From positions 1-6,050 of the forward strand of contig JANXBB010000283.1 of assembly GCA_025061975.1 (NCBI GenBank): a DNA stretch of 6,050 nt, read 5' to 3'. The notes beneath the pieces are model-generated. The model had not been told where the DNA came from, ran no database searches, and saw only the letters and a list, made by a program, of their open reading frames with translations. Below are positions 1-6,050 of the stretch, in pieces (position 1 is the stretch's first letter; each line of letters begins with the position of its first letter). The translations under genes and the position numbers were made by a program. Origin of the DNA: Caldifarciminota bacterium (GTDB taxonomy: Bacteria > Hydrothermota > Tepidihabitantia > Tepidihabitantales > CAIPLT01).

Positions 1-217
1 ATTAAATGAAGAGCTAGCAAATATTAAAACCAGTCTTTTCAATTTGCTCCTATGGGTAAATTTAGAAAAACGCGCTGCAGATTTAAAGTTAATAATAGCT
101 TATAATGCATCATCGGGAGCTATTCCTAATATATCATTTGATCAGCCGAGTATAGAATACGCTGTGTCCTATACTAACCACAAAAATGTTAACAAAAAAC
201 GTAAAATAATTGATTAG
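1..217 (+). CDS. Probable FtsL-like division protein, C-terminal part (5' end outside window)
   Basis: The forward frame beginning at base 2 is open for 71 codons and ends at TAG 215-217; the other two forward frames stop within the first few codons. The visible protein begins LNEELANIKTSLFNLL and continues with LEKRAADLKL. This resembles the end of the periplasmic coiled coil and the following LExxAxxLGL-like segment of FtsL, the small bitopic protein that with FtsQ and FtsB activates FtsW-FtsI. A polar tail of about 35 residues follows, ending in a Lys/Arg-rich stretch (NKKRKIID). The transmembrane segment would lie upstream of the window. Position is the strongest argument, because ftsL normally sits directly before ftsI. 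FtsL diverges quickly, so the name is an inference. The stop is in the same frame as the ftsI ATG, with one codon (GAC) between them. Confidence 0.5.
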   Translation, partial: LNEELANIKTSLFNLLLWVNLEKRAADLKLIIAYNASSGAIPNISFDQPSIEYAVSYTNHKNVNKKRKIID

Positions 218-220
218 GAC

Positions 221-1927
221 ATGAATCGTTTACTATATCGCATTCAAATTTTCCGTTGGATAGTCAATGCTGTTTTCATCTTATTGTTAATGTATCTTTT
301 CTGGATTCAAGTAGTTAAGCACCATTACTACAACGAACAAGCATTAAAACAACATTGTGATTCAATACCTTTGTACGCTGAAAGGGGGAAAATATTTGAT
401 TGTAAGAATCGTTTGTTGGCGTATAATGAACGGGGGTTTTCGGTTCGAATTTTCCCTCAATATGTTCGTTCAATCGACAGCGTCGCAGAAATTCTTACTT
501 GCTATAAATTAAGTCCAAAAGACAAATTACTTGCTGAGCTTAAAAATCAAAAACATCTATTTTGGGTAGCTAGATTTGTTGACTATGAAGTAGGTACTAA
601 TTTACAAAAAGATCTTATGAAATATAAGTTCGACAACAGTGTTGTAGTCCGTGAAGCAATTAAACGTATTTACCCATATGGTCCAGTTTTAGGTAGCATT
701 ATTGGTTTTACAGGTATTGAAGGCGGTTTAGCAGGAATTGAATTTTCTTGTGACCAATATTTAAAAGGTAAATCAGGTTGGGAAATTCTTCAAAAAGATG
801 CTCTGGGGAATAAATATCGTTGGCCCTCATATCGAATTTGTAAGTCAATTAATGGTTCCGACGTTGTTCTCACTATAGATTTAGATATACAACAAATTGC
901 TTACCAACTACTAAAAAAATATGTTGATAATCTACAAGCCATTAAAGGTTCAGTTATTGTTTTAAATTGTGAAGATGGCGCAGTTTTAGCATTAGCAGAT
1001 TATCCAGATTTCGACCCCAATAGCCCATACTTATTTCCACAAGATTACTGGAAAATTACTGCAATCACAGATGAATTTGAACCGGGATCAGTTTACAAAT
1101 TAATAATCTGTGCTACCGCTCTACAATCTGAACAAATGGATTTACTGCTATCCCAGAAATATAATACTTCAAGTGGTTATATAACAATCGGGGGAAAAAA
1201 AATTAAAGATGTTCATAACAATGGAATATTAAATTTTGAAGACATATTCATAAAGTCATCGAATATTGGAGTATCTTTGTTAACTCTACAAATAACACCT
1301 GACGAATTTTATCAAATGGAAAAAAAATTTGGTTTCGGTACGCGTTTAGGAATTGAACTCCCCGGAGAAGCCAAAGGATTTATTGACAGACCTGAAAAAT
1401 TAACTCCACTTCGTTTTGCTAATAATGCATTCGGACAAGGAATCCGAACTACTCTTCTCCAATTAGCCAGTGCTTACTTGGCAATTGCTAATGATGGCGT
1501 ACTTTTAAAACCTTATATTGTGAAATCCATAGTCAATAACAATAAAATTATCTATTATGGAAAAAAAGAAATTATTCGTCGAGTTTTGAGCGAAAAACAA
1601 AGTAAAATGATAAAAACAATTTTATCAAAAGTGGTACAAGAAGGAACAGGACGTCAAGCCGCTATTCCGGGCTATGAAGTATGTGGTAAAACAGGAACAG
1701 CACAAAAATTAGAACCCAATGGAAAATATTCGAACAGCAAGTCTATTATGAGCTTTATCGGATTTTTTCCGAAGGACGACCCTAAATTTTTAATTGCAAT
1801 TATGTTGGATGAACCCCAAAAATTACGCTTTGCTGGCGAAACGGTGTGCCCATTATTTAAAGAACTTGCTCTAAAAATTCTATATTTAAATACACACTAT
1901 CCTACTAACTTGCTGACAAACTTATGA
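221..1927 (+). CDS. ftsI: Septal peptidoglycan D,D-transpeptidase FtsI (class B PBP3)
   Basis: This 568-aa class B penicillin-binding protein cross-links septal peptidoglycan in the periplasm and works with FtsW. A short cytoplasmic N-terminus is followed by one membrane anchor (about residues 13-32). The PBP dimer/pedestal domain comes next, opening with ERGKIFD (54-60) and including RIYPYGPVLGSIIGFTGIEG (about 149-168). The transpeptidase domain has all three active-site motifs: SVYK with the acylated Ser290 and Lys293, SSN at 346-348, and KTGT at 490-493. ADYPDFDPN (259-267) is also typical of the family. Length is close to E. coli FtsI (588 aa), and there is no C-terminal PASTA domain. 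The ATG at 221 is preferred because the next Met (24) lies inside the membrane anchor. AGGA at 216-219 ends one base before the ATG, too close for a normal ribosome binding site. The TGA stop overlaps the murE start. MrdA/PBP2 is the main alternative; the dcw context favours FtsI. Confidence 0.95.
   Translation: MNRLLYRIQIFRWIVNAVFILLLMYLFWIQVVKHHYYNEQALKQHCDSIPLYAERGKIFDCKNRLLAYNERGFSVRIFPQYVRSIDSVAEILTCYKLSPKDKLLAELKNQKHLFWVARFVDYEVGTNLQKDLMKYKFDNSVVVREAIKRIYPYGPVLGSIIGFTGIEGGLAGIEFSCDQYLKGKSGWEILQKDALGNKYRWPSYRICKSINGSDVVLTIDLDIQQIAYQLLKKYVDNLQAIKGSVIVLNCEDGAVLALADYPDFDPNSPYLFPQDYWKITAITDEFEPGSVYKLIICATALQSEQMDLLLSQKYNTSSGYITIGGKKIKDVHNNGILNFEDIFIKSSNIGVSLLTLQITPDEFYQMEKKFGFGTRLGIELPGEAKGFIDRPEKLTPLRFANNAFGQGIRTTLLQLASAYLAIANDGVLLKPYIVKSIVNNNKIIYYGKKEIIRRVLSEKQSKMIKTILSKVVQEGTGRQAAIPGYEVCGKTGTAQKLEPNGKYSNSKSIMSFIGFFPKDDPKFLIAIMLDEPQKLRFAGETVCPLFKELALKILYLNTHYPTNLLTNL
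1924..1927 (+). other. ATGA start/stop overlap, ftsI/murE
   Basis: The murE ATG and the ftsI TGA share bases. The preceding 20 bases hold no purine-rich Shine-Dalgarno sequence. Re-initiation by the terminating ribosome is therefore the likely way murE is translated, which would tie its output to ftsI. Confidence 0.85.
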
Positions 1928-3450
1928 AACGCTTACACGATCTTTGCAAATTCGATGACTTTACTATAATGGGTAATTCAAAATGTAGAATTAATGGCAT
2001 CGCGTATCATTCTCAGTACGTAAAGCAAGGTTATATTTTCGTGGCAATTGATGGTTTTTCTAGTTCAGGAAGAAATTATATTGACGAAGCAATAACTAAT
2101 GGAGCTTCAGCTGTTGCGTGCGAAGATAAAAATTTAATTAAACAATTGGCAAAAAAATATCCTCATGTCTCGTTTATTTATACTACTGACTGTAGACGAT
2201 TTCTCGCGGTTGCTGCAAATTGGTTTTATGGATTTCCAGCTAATGATATAAAATTAATTGGAATTACCGGTACAGACGGAAAAACTACGACTTCTTATTT
2301 AATAAAATCTATCCTAGACGCAGCTGGAAAACCAACCGGTCTAATTGGCACAATAAAATATTTTGATGGCGATAAATATTTACCCGCAACCCATACTACA
2401 CCAGAAAGTTTAGATTTAGTTAAATTTTTATATACTCTAAAAACAAAAAAAATAAAATATTGTGTATGTGAAGTATCATCCCATGCCTTAGCGTTAAATC
2501 GTGTATATGGCTTAAATTTTCGCGTAGTTGTTTTTACCAATATTTCGCAAGATCATCTTGATTTTCATGGTACATTAAGCGCATATAAAAAAGCCAAATT
2601 GAAACTATTTCAAATGGTAGACTCTAATGCATATTCAATAGTTAATCTCAATGATAGATTTTCTGAAACTATTATCAGAAACACCAAAGCAACAATAGTC
2701 GGCTACGGTATTAACATACCAAAGGTACCGGATTCTGTGAAATTGATTGTTACAGGGGAAATTATATCGAAAACTGTTAGAGGCACTAAAGTAGAAGTTA
2801 AGATAATAACTAGACCATTCAACAAAATAAGCAAACTGGATGTCTTTTTACCAATGATAGGCGAACACAATGTATTCAATATGTTAGCAGCAATTGCTAC
2901 CGGCTATGTATTAAAAATTCCAGATAAAAATATAATAAGTGGGATTTCTATTTGCCCACCGGTTCTTGGCCGATTACAAAAAGTATCTGAAAAACACGGT
3001 ATAAGTATTTATATCGACTACGCCCACACCCCAAAAGGTCTAGAAACAGCTATTAAATCTTTACGTGATATAACAAAGGGGCGTATAATTGTAGTGTTCG
3101 GGTGCGGAGGAAATCGCGATTTTCAAAAACGACCTATTATGGGAAAAATCAGTACTGAACTGGCAGATTTTGTAATAGTCACTTCAGATAACCCCCGAAA
3201 CGAAGATCCGCTAAAAATAATTAGTGATATTGCAAAAGGCATAGAAAAAGAAAATTACAAAATAATTGTAGATCGAGCAGACGCAATAAATGAAGCTATT
3301 AGGATGGCTCAAAAAAACGATACAATTTTAATCGCCGGTAAAGGGCACGAAAACTATCAAATTATCGGTTTTCAGAAAATTCCGTATAGCGATTTTTCAG
3401 CAGTCAAAAAAAGTTTGAAATATCTCAATATTAAAACTAAGATGAAATAA
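1924..3450 (+). CDS. murE: UDP-MurNAc-tripeptide synthetase MurE, probably meso-DAP-adding
   Basis: This 508-aa cytoplasmic Mur ligase adds the third residue of the stem peptide to UDP-MurNAc-L-Ala-D-Glu using ATP. The N-terminal UDP-binding domain covers about residues 1-108 and includes GYIFVAIDGF (36-45). The central ATPase domain has the P-loop GTDGKTTT (116-123), substrate-binding THTTPES (156-162), EVSSHAL (183-189), DHLDFHG (210-216) and YKKAK (221-225), whose last Lys is the likely carbamylated one. GEHNVFN (313-319) ends this domain. The C-terminal domain has DYAHTP (365-370), FGCGGNRD (392-399), DNPR (422-425) and GKGHENYQ (472-479). DNPR is the known signature of meso-DAP specificity, as opposed to L-Lys. 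The region usually reading DSR in the N-terminal domain reads HSQ (29-31). The start ATG forms an ATGA overlap with the ftsI stop, and I see no Shine-Dalgarno sequence, so translational coupling is likely. murF does not follow. Confidence 0.97.
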   Translation: MKRLHDLCKFDDFTIMGNSKCRINGIAYHSQYVKQGYIFVAIDGFSSSGRNYIDEAITNGASAVACEDKNLIKQLAKKYPHVSFIYTTDCRRFLAVAANWFYGFPANDIKLIGITGTDGKTTTSYLIKSILDAAGKPTGLIGTIKYFDGDKYLPATHTTPESLDLVKFLYTLKTKKIKYCVCEVSSHALALNRVYGLNFRVVVFTNISQDHLDFHGTLSAYKKAKLKLFQMVDSNAYSIVNLNDRFSETIIRNTKATIVGYGINIPKVPDSVKLIVTGEIISKTVRGTKVEVKIITRPFNKISKLDVFLPMIGEHNVFNMLAAIATGYVLKIPDKNIISGISICPPVLGRLQKVSEKHGISIYIDYAHTPKGLETAIKSLRDITKGRIIVVFGCGGNRDFQKRPIMGKISTELADFVIVTSDNPRNEDPLKIISDIAKGIEKENYKIIVDRADAINEAIRMAQKNDTILIAGKGHENYQIIGFQKIPYSDFSAVKKSLKYLNIKTKMK

Positions 3451-3454
3451 TTTT

Positions 3455-4543
3455 ATGCTATATTTATTATTATACCCATTAAAATATTATTACAGTTTTT
3501 TCAATATCTTCCGTTATATAACATTTCGTGCTGCATATGCTGCTACTTTTGCTCTTCTAATTTGTCTTTTATTAGGTCCCTGGGTAATTAAATTACTTAG
3601 GAAACGCGCATTGGGCCAAAACATACGAGAGGAAGTTCCTCGATCACATATTACAAAAGCAGGAACCCCATCTATGGGAGGATTATTAATAATTGGTGCA
3701 GTCATACTTACTACGCTGCTATTTGCTGATCTAAAGAATTTAAATATTCTTGTGGGACTATTTGTACTCTTAACTTTTGGACTATTAGGATATATTGACG
3801 ATTATTACAAAATTCGGCGTAACAATCCAAGAGGATTAAGCATAAAAGTTAAACTCTTTTATCAAATAATTATCTCAACATTTGTAGCGCTGGTTTTATT
3901 CTGTTTTCCAGCTAACAAGGAAATTGCAACATTAACTAATTTCCCGTTTCTGAAAAATTTAGTAATTAATTTTAAATACTGGTTTATTCCCTGGGTAATT
4001 TTTATATTGGTAATAAGTTCAAACGCAGTAAATTTTGCTGATGGCTTAGACGGACTTGCTACCGGATTGCTGGCTATTGCAAGTCTTGGTTATGGAATTT
4101 TAGCTTATATTTCCGGACATAGTAAAATCAGTGGATATTTAAATATTATTTATGTTCCAAGCGCTGGAGAATTAAGTATACTTTGTTTCGCTGTTTTAGG
4201 AGCATGTTTAGGATTTTTATGGTTTAATTCCTACCCTGCGCAAATTTTCATGGGTGATACAGGCTCACTCCCCCTAGGAGCTATAATTGGATATACCGCT
4301 GTTGTTTCAAAGCATGAATTTTTAATGGTATTTATCGGAGGAATGTTTTTAGTGGAAATTTTAACGGTAATTATTCAAATAATATATTTTCATCTAACGC
4401 ATGGCAAAAGAATCTTTCGTATGGCTCCACTGCATCATCATTTTGAACTATGTGGCTGGCAAGAGCCGAAAATCACAGTCCGTTTTTGGATTTTAGGTAT
4501 CATCTTAGCAATTTTCGCAATTTCAACGCTTAAAATAAGATGA
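3455..4543 (+). CDS. mraY: Phospho-MurNAc-pentapeptide transferase MraY (lipid I synthase)
   Basis: This 362-aa polytopic membrane enzyme transfers phospho-MurNAc-pentapeptide from UDP to undecaprenyl phosphate on the inner face of the membrane, giving lipid I. Family motifs appear in order: GTPSMGG (70-76), the aspartate pair in DDYYK (115-119), NAVNFADGLDGLA (190-202), FMGDTGS (265-271) with the third catalytic Asp268, and APLHHHFE (324-331) with the His triad. Roughly ten hydrophobic segments are spread along the protein, as expected. Length matches E. coli MraY (360 aa), and it lacks the extra length usual in Bacteroidota MraY. The ATG at 3455 is supported by the N-terminal YYYSFFNIFRYITFR (11-25), which closely parallels the E. 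coli start region; the next Met (74) lies inside a conserved motif. The gene starts 4 bases after the murE stop and its own TGA overlaps the murD ATG. Confidence 0.98.
   Translation: MLYLLLYPLKYYYSFFNIFRYITFRAAYAATFALLICLLLGPWVIKLLRKRALGQNIREEVPRSHITKAGTPSMGGLLIIGAVILTTLLFADLKNLNILVGLFVLLTFGLLGYIDDYYKIRRNNPRGLSIKVKLFYQIIISTFVALVLFCFPANKEIATLTNFPFLKNLVINFKYWFIPWVIFILVISSNAVNFADGLDGLATGLLAIASLGYGILAYISGHSKISGYLNIIYVPSAGELSILCFAVLGACLGFLWFNSYPAQIFMGDTGSLPLGAIIGYTAVVSKHEFLMVFIGGMFLVEILTVIIQIIYFHLTHGKRIFRMAPLHHHFELCGWQEPKITVRFWILGIILAIFAISTLKIR
4540..4543 (+). other. ATGA start/stop overlap, mraY/murD
   Basis: The murD ATG overlaps the mraY TGA in the same way as the ftsI/murE junction. Only ATAAG touches the start codon, which is not a properly spaced Shine-Dalgarno sequence. 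Translational coupling inside one operon is the simplest reading. Confidence 0.85.
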
Positions 4544-5925
4544 AACAAAATATATTTTTATCAGAAAATGATTCAAAAAAAATTGCCATAATTGGATTAG
4601 GCAAAGTGGGACAAACTGTTTTACGGTTTTTATTAAAGTATAACATCAAAATAATTGGATATGATGACAATATTAATAAGATCCCTTGTTATTATTTGTC
4701 TTTTTTAACTTCAAATCGCAATTTTATATTAATTAGAAATAAACGTGAAATAAAAAACTATTTTCAGGATATAGCATTCGCAATCGTCAGTCCCGGAATT
4801 AAAGAAACAAATTATGTTGTAAGGGACCTTAAAAAAAATAATATTCCAATAGTTGAGGAATTGGACTTTGTTAATCATTTCATTAAGTCTCCAATTATAG
4901 CGATTACCGGTACTAACGGCAAATCGACTACTACTGTTCTTTTGGGCAAAATGTTAACAACTGCGCGCAATAAATGTTTTTGGGGCGGAAATTTATCTCC
5001 CGGGTTAAGTTTTTCACATTCGTTGTTACATGAGCCTAAACAATATTATGTTATTGAAGTCTCCAGTTTCCAATTAGAACGGTGTGAGTATTTTACGCCT
5101 CATATTGGAATTTTATTAAATATTTCTTATGATCATTTAGATCGGCATAAAACGCTAGCAGAATATCGCGACGTTAAATTTAAAATTTTTAAAAATCAAA
5201 CAGGCAACGATTTTGCTATTGTTAATTACGATGACAATTTAATCCGCGATAAAGTAAATAAAATTAGGTCGAACATATATTATTTTTCTACTACAAAACC
5301 GGTGAAGGGGACGTTTCTAAAAAATAACGCAATTTATTTCAATGACGAAAAAATTTGTAATATTGATAGCATTACTTTAAAAGGTAAACAATTCATTGTA
5401 AGTGTTTTAGCAGCCATATGCGCGGCAAAAATTATTGGGATCGAAAACTCAGCAATCATAGAGACTTTATCAACATTTACCGGATTAAAGCATAGATTAG
5501 AATTTGTCACCAAATTTAAAAATGTAATATACATTAATAATTCAATGTGTACTAATCCAGCTGCTGGTGCAGAAACTCTTAACGCATTTGCACAACCCGT
5601 AATTTTAATTGCAGGAGGAAAAGAGAAAAAACTTCCCTTAGAAATATATATCAATGCAATTCACAAAAAAACAAAACATACAATTTTATTCGGAGAAAAT
5701 CGATTTAAGCTTTACAAAACTTTAAAAAATTCTAAATATAAAAATGTGCATCTTGCCAGTTCGCTAAAAAACGCAATAAAAAAAGCTATGCGTCTTGCTT
5801 CACCTTATGATATAGTGCTTTTTTCGCCCGGATTTGCAAGCTTTGATATGTTTTCAAATTTTGAAGAGCGTGGCGAATGTTTCAAGAAACTCGTGTTTGA
5901 ATTAACACAACATTACCATGAATAA
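4540..5925 (+). CDS. murD: UDP-MurNAc-L-Ala:D-Glu ligase MurD, with divergent motifs
   Basis: This 461-aa cytoplasmic Mur ligase adds D-glutamate to UDP-MurNAc-L-Ala with ATP. The N-terminal UDP-binding domain shows a Rossmann-like AIIGLGKVGQ (16-25) and SPGIKETN (84-91). The ATPase domain has the P-loop GTNGKSTT (124-131), GGNLSPG (149-155), EVSSFQLE (173-180), NISYDHLDRH (194-203) and YRDVK (209-213), whose Lys213 is the likely carbamylated one. The C-terminal domain has LKHRLE (316-321), AGGKEKKLP (358-366) and SPGFASFDMF followed by NFEERG (429-445). Two motifs differ from textbook MurD. The D-Glu-binding DSKATN reads NSMCTN (334-339), losing the Asp and Lys. The HN normally seen near the end of the ATPase domain reads QF (284-285). 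The frame is intact and the rest is well conserved, so a functional variant subfamily is more likely than decay. The start overlaps mraY by ATGA and the protein is slightly longer than E. coli MurD (438 aa). Confidence 0.93.
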   Translation: MKQNIFLSENDSKKIAIIGLGKVGQTVLRFLLKYNIKIIGYDDNINKIPCYYLSFLTSNRNFILIRNKREIKNYFQDIAFAIVSPGIKETNYVVRDLKKNNIPIVEELDFVNHFIKSPIIAITGTNGKSTTTVLLGKMLTTARNKCFWGGNLSPGLSFSHSLLHEPKQYYVIEVSSFQLERCEYFTPHIGILLNISYDHLDRHKTLAEYRDVKFKIFKNQTGNDFAIVNYDDNLIRDKVNKIRSNIYYFSTTKPVKGTFLKNNAIYFNDEKICNIDSITLKGKQFIVSVLAAICAAKIIGIENSAIIETLSTFTGLKHRLEFVTKFKNVIYINNSMCTNPAAGAETLNAFAQPVILIAGGKEKKLPLEIYINAIHKKTKHTILFGENRFKLYKTLKNSKYKNVHLASSLKNAIKKAMRLASPYDIVLFSPGFASFDMFSNFEERGECFKKLVFELTQHYHE

Positions 5926-5959
5926 CAACACAAAATTTTGCCAATATAATCGAACATAG
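5918..5959 (+). other. 13-codon leader frame ending in TAG, in frame with ftsW
   Basis: An ATG at 5918 overlaps the last eight bases of murD, where the next gene of the cluster would be expected to start. It reads MNNNTKFCQYNRT and stops at TAG 5957-5959. The same frame then continues into clear FtsW-like sequence without another stop. The stretch could be the true polar N-terminus of FtsW interrupted by a nonsense codon, a sequencing error or a recoded codon. It could equally be chance coding ahead of a later start. No Shine-Dalgarno sequence precedes the ATG. Confidence 0.35.
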
Positions 5960-6050
5960 TTAAATATCCCAGATTTGACATTAACTCTTATTGTAGTATT
6001 GTTAATTGCATGTGGTTTAATTACAATTTACTCAGTCACATTACACTATG
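5960..6050 (+). CDS. ftsW: Probable FtsW, septal peptidoglycan polymerase, 5' part (3' end outside window; start unresolved)
   Basis: The frame after the TAG at 5957-5959 stays open to the window edge and reads LNIPDLTLTLIVVLLIACG, then LITIYSVTLHY. A short polar lead with Asp, one long hydrophobic segment and then IYS is typical of the first transmembrane helix of FtsW/RodA (SEDS) proteins. These polymerise lipid II, and FtsW partners FtsI at the septum. Position straight after murD is the canonical place for ftsW. The start is unclear because no ATG lies between the TAG and the window end in this frame. TTG at 5975 is the first common alternative start, but it would begin the protein almost at the membrane helix and drop the Asp. 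ATC at 5966 is possible but rare. Only about 30 codons are visible, so FtsW rather than RodA rests on context. Confidence 0.65.

Noticed and set aside
1190..1202. G5-A8 run in ftsI (and another A8 at 1320-1327) as a slippage or programmed frameshift site
   Set aside because: The frame continues through both runs into conserved transpeptidase sequence, and A-runs are common wherever Lys codons cluster in this composition.
2295..2540. Reverse-strand open frame opposite murE, and similar ones at 3514-3705 and 5334-5654
   Set aside because: Each lies opposite strongly conserved coding sequence, has no recognisable motif and follows from the codon pattern of the forward gene.
4432..4446. His triad in MraY as an unusual metal-binding site
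   Set aside because: APLHHHFE is a normal conserved MraY motif.
221..5925. Genome-wide reassignment of TAG as a sense codon
   Set aside because: The four complete genes, about 1,900 codons, contain no in-frame TAG. A fully reassigned codon would be expected to appear, so at most rare read-through remains possible.
4540..5925. murD as a decaying pseudogene because of its altered motifs
   Set aside because: The frame is uninterrupted, the P-loop, carbamylated-Lys region and C-terminal SPxxASFD motif are kept, and the gene overlaps mraY in a tight operon.
5975..6002. TTGACA at 5975-5980 with TATTGT 16 bases on, resembling a sigma-70 promoter
   Set aside because: It lies inside the FtsW-like coding frame, the -10 matches only 4 of 6 bases, and such matches arise easily in AT-rich sequence.
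1..6050. A novel defence, mobile or RNA-based system
   Set aside because: Nearly every base belongs to a recognisable division or cell wall gene, and I saw no direct repeats, inverted repeats, tRNA-like folds or foreign-looking composition.

Overview
The window is a stretch of a bacterial division and cell wall (dcw) gene cluster. All genes are on the + strand and packed almost without spacers. The order is a 3' fragment of an FtsL-like gene, ftsI (septal transpeptidase), murE (UDP-MurNAc-tripeptide synthetase), mraY (lipid I synthase), murD (UDP-MurNAc-Ala-Glu synthetase), then the 5' part of an ftsW-like gene. The four complete genes are intact, with their main catalytic motifs readable. 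No mobile element, CRISPR array, RNA gene, terminator or convincing promoter was found. No gap between genes approaches 300 bases.

Organism: base composition is AT-rich, with G+C about one third by eye on sample lines. MurE carries DNPR, the usual sign of meso-diaminopimelate use. MraY is short (362 aa) and its N-terminus resembles the Escherichia coli type. FtsI has no PASTA domain. Together these point to a diderm bacterium with meso-DAP peptidoglycan. murF is absent between murE and mraY, an order familiar from Bacteroidota, but the short MraY and PASTA-less FtsI do not look like typical Bacteroidota. None of the four complete genes has a normal Shine-Dalgarno sequence. I cannot place the organism further; a poorly sampled, low-GC diderm lineage would fit.

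How the genes work together: MurD and MurE add D-Glu and the third-position diamino acid to the cytoplasmic UDP-MurNAc peptide. MraY moves the finished phospho-MurNAc-pentapeptide onto undecaprenyl phosphate. FtsW polymerises lipid II at the septum, FtsI cross-links the product, and FtsL helps activate FtsW-FtsI. Overlaps of ATGA type (ftsI/murE and mraY/murD) and a 4-base gap (murE/mraY) suggest one polycistronic message with coupled translation.

No new biological system is evident. The points most worth checking are an in-frame TAG near the start of the ftsW reading frame, a MurD with altered family motifs (NSMCTN for DSKATN, and the usual HN replaced by QF), the missing murF, and the lack of Shine-Dalgarno sequences.
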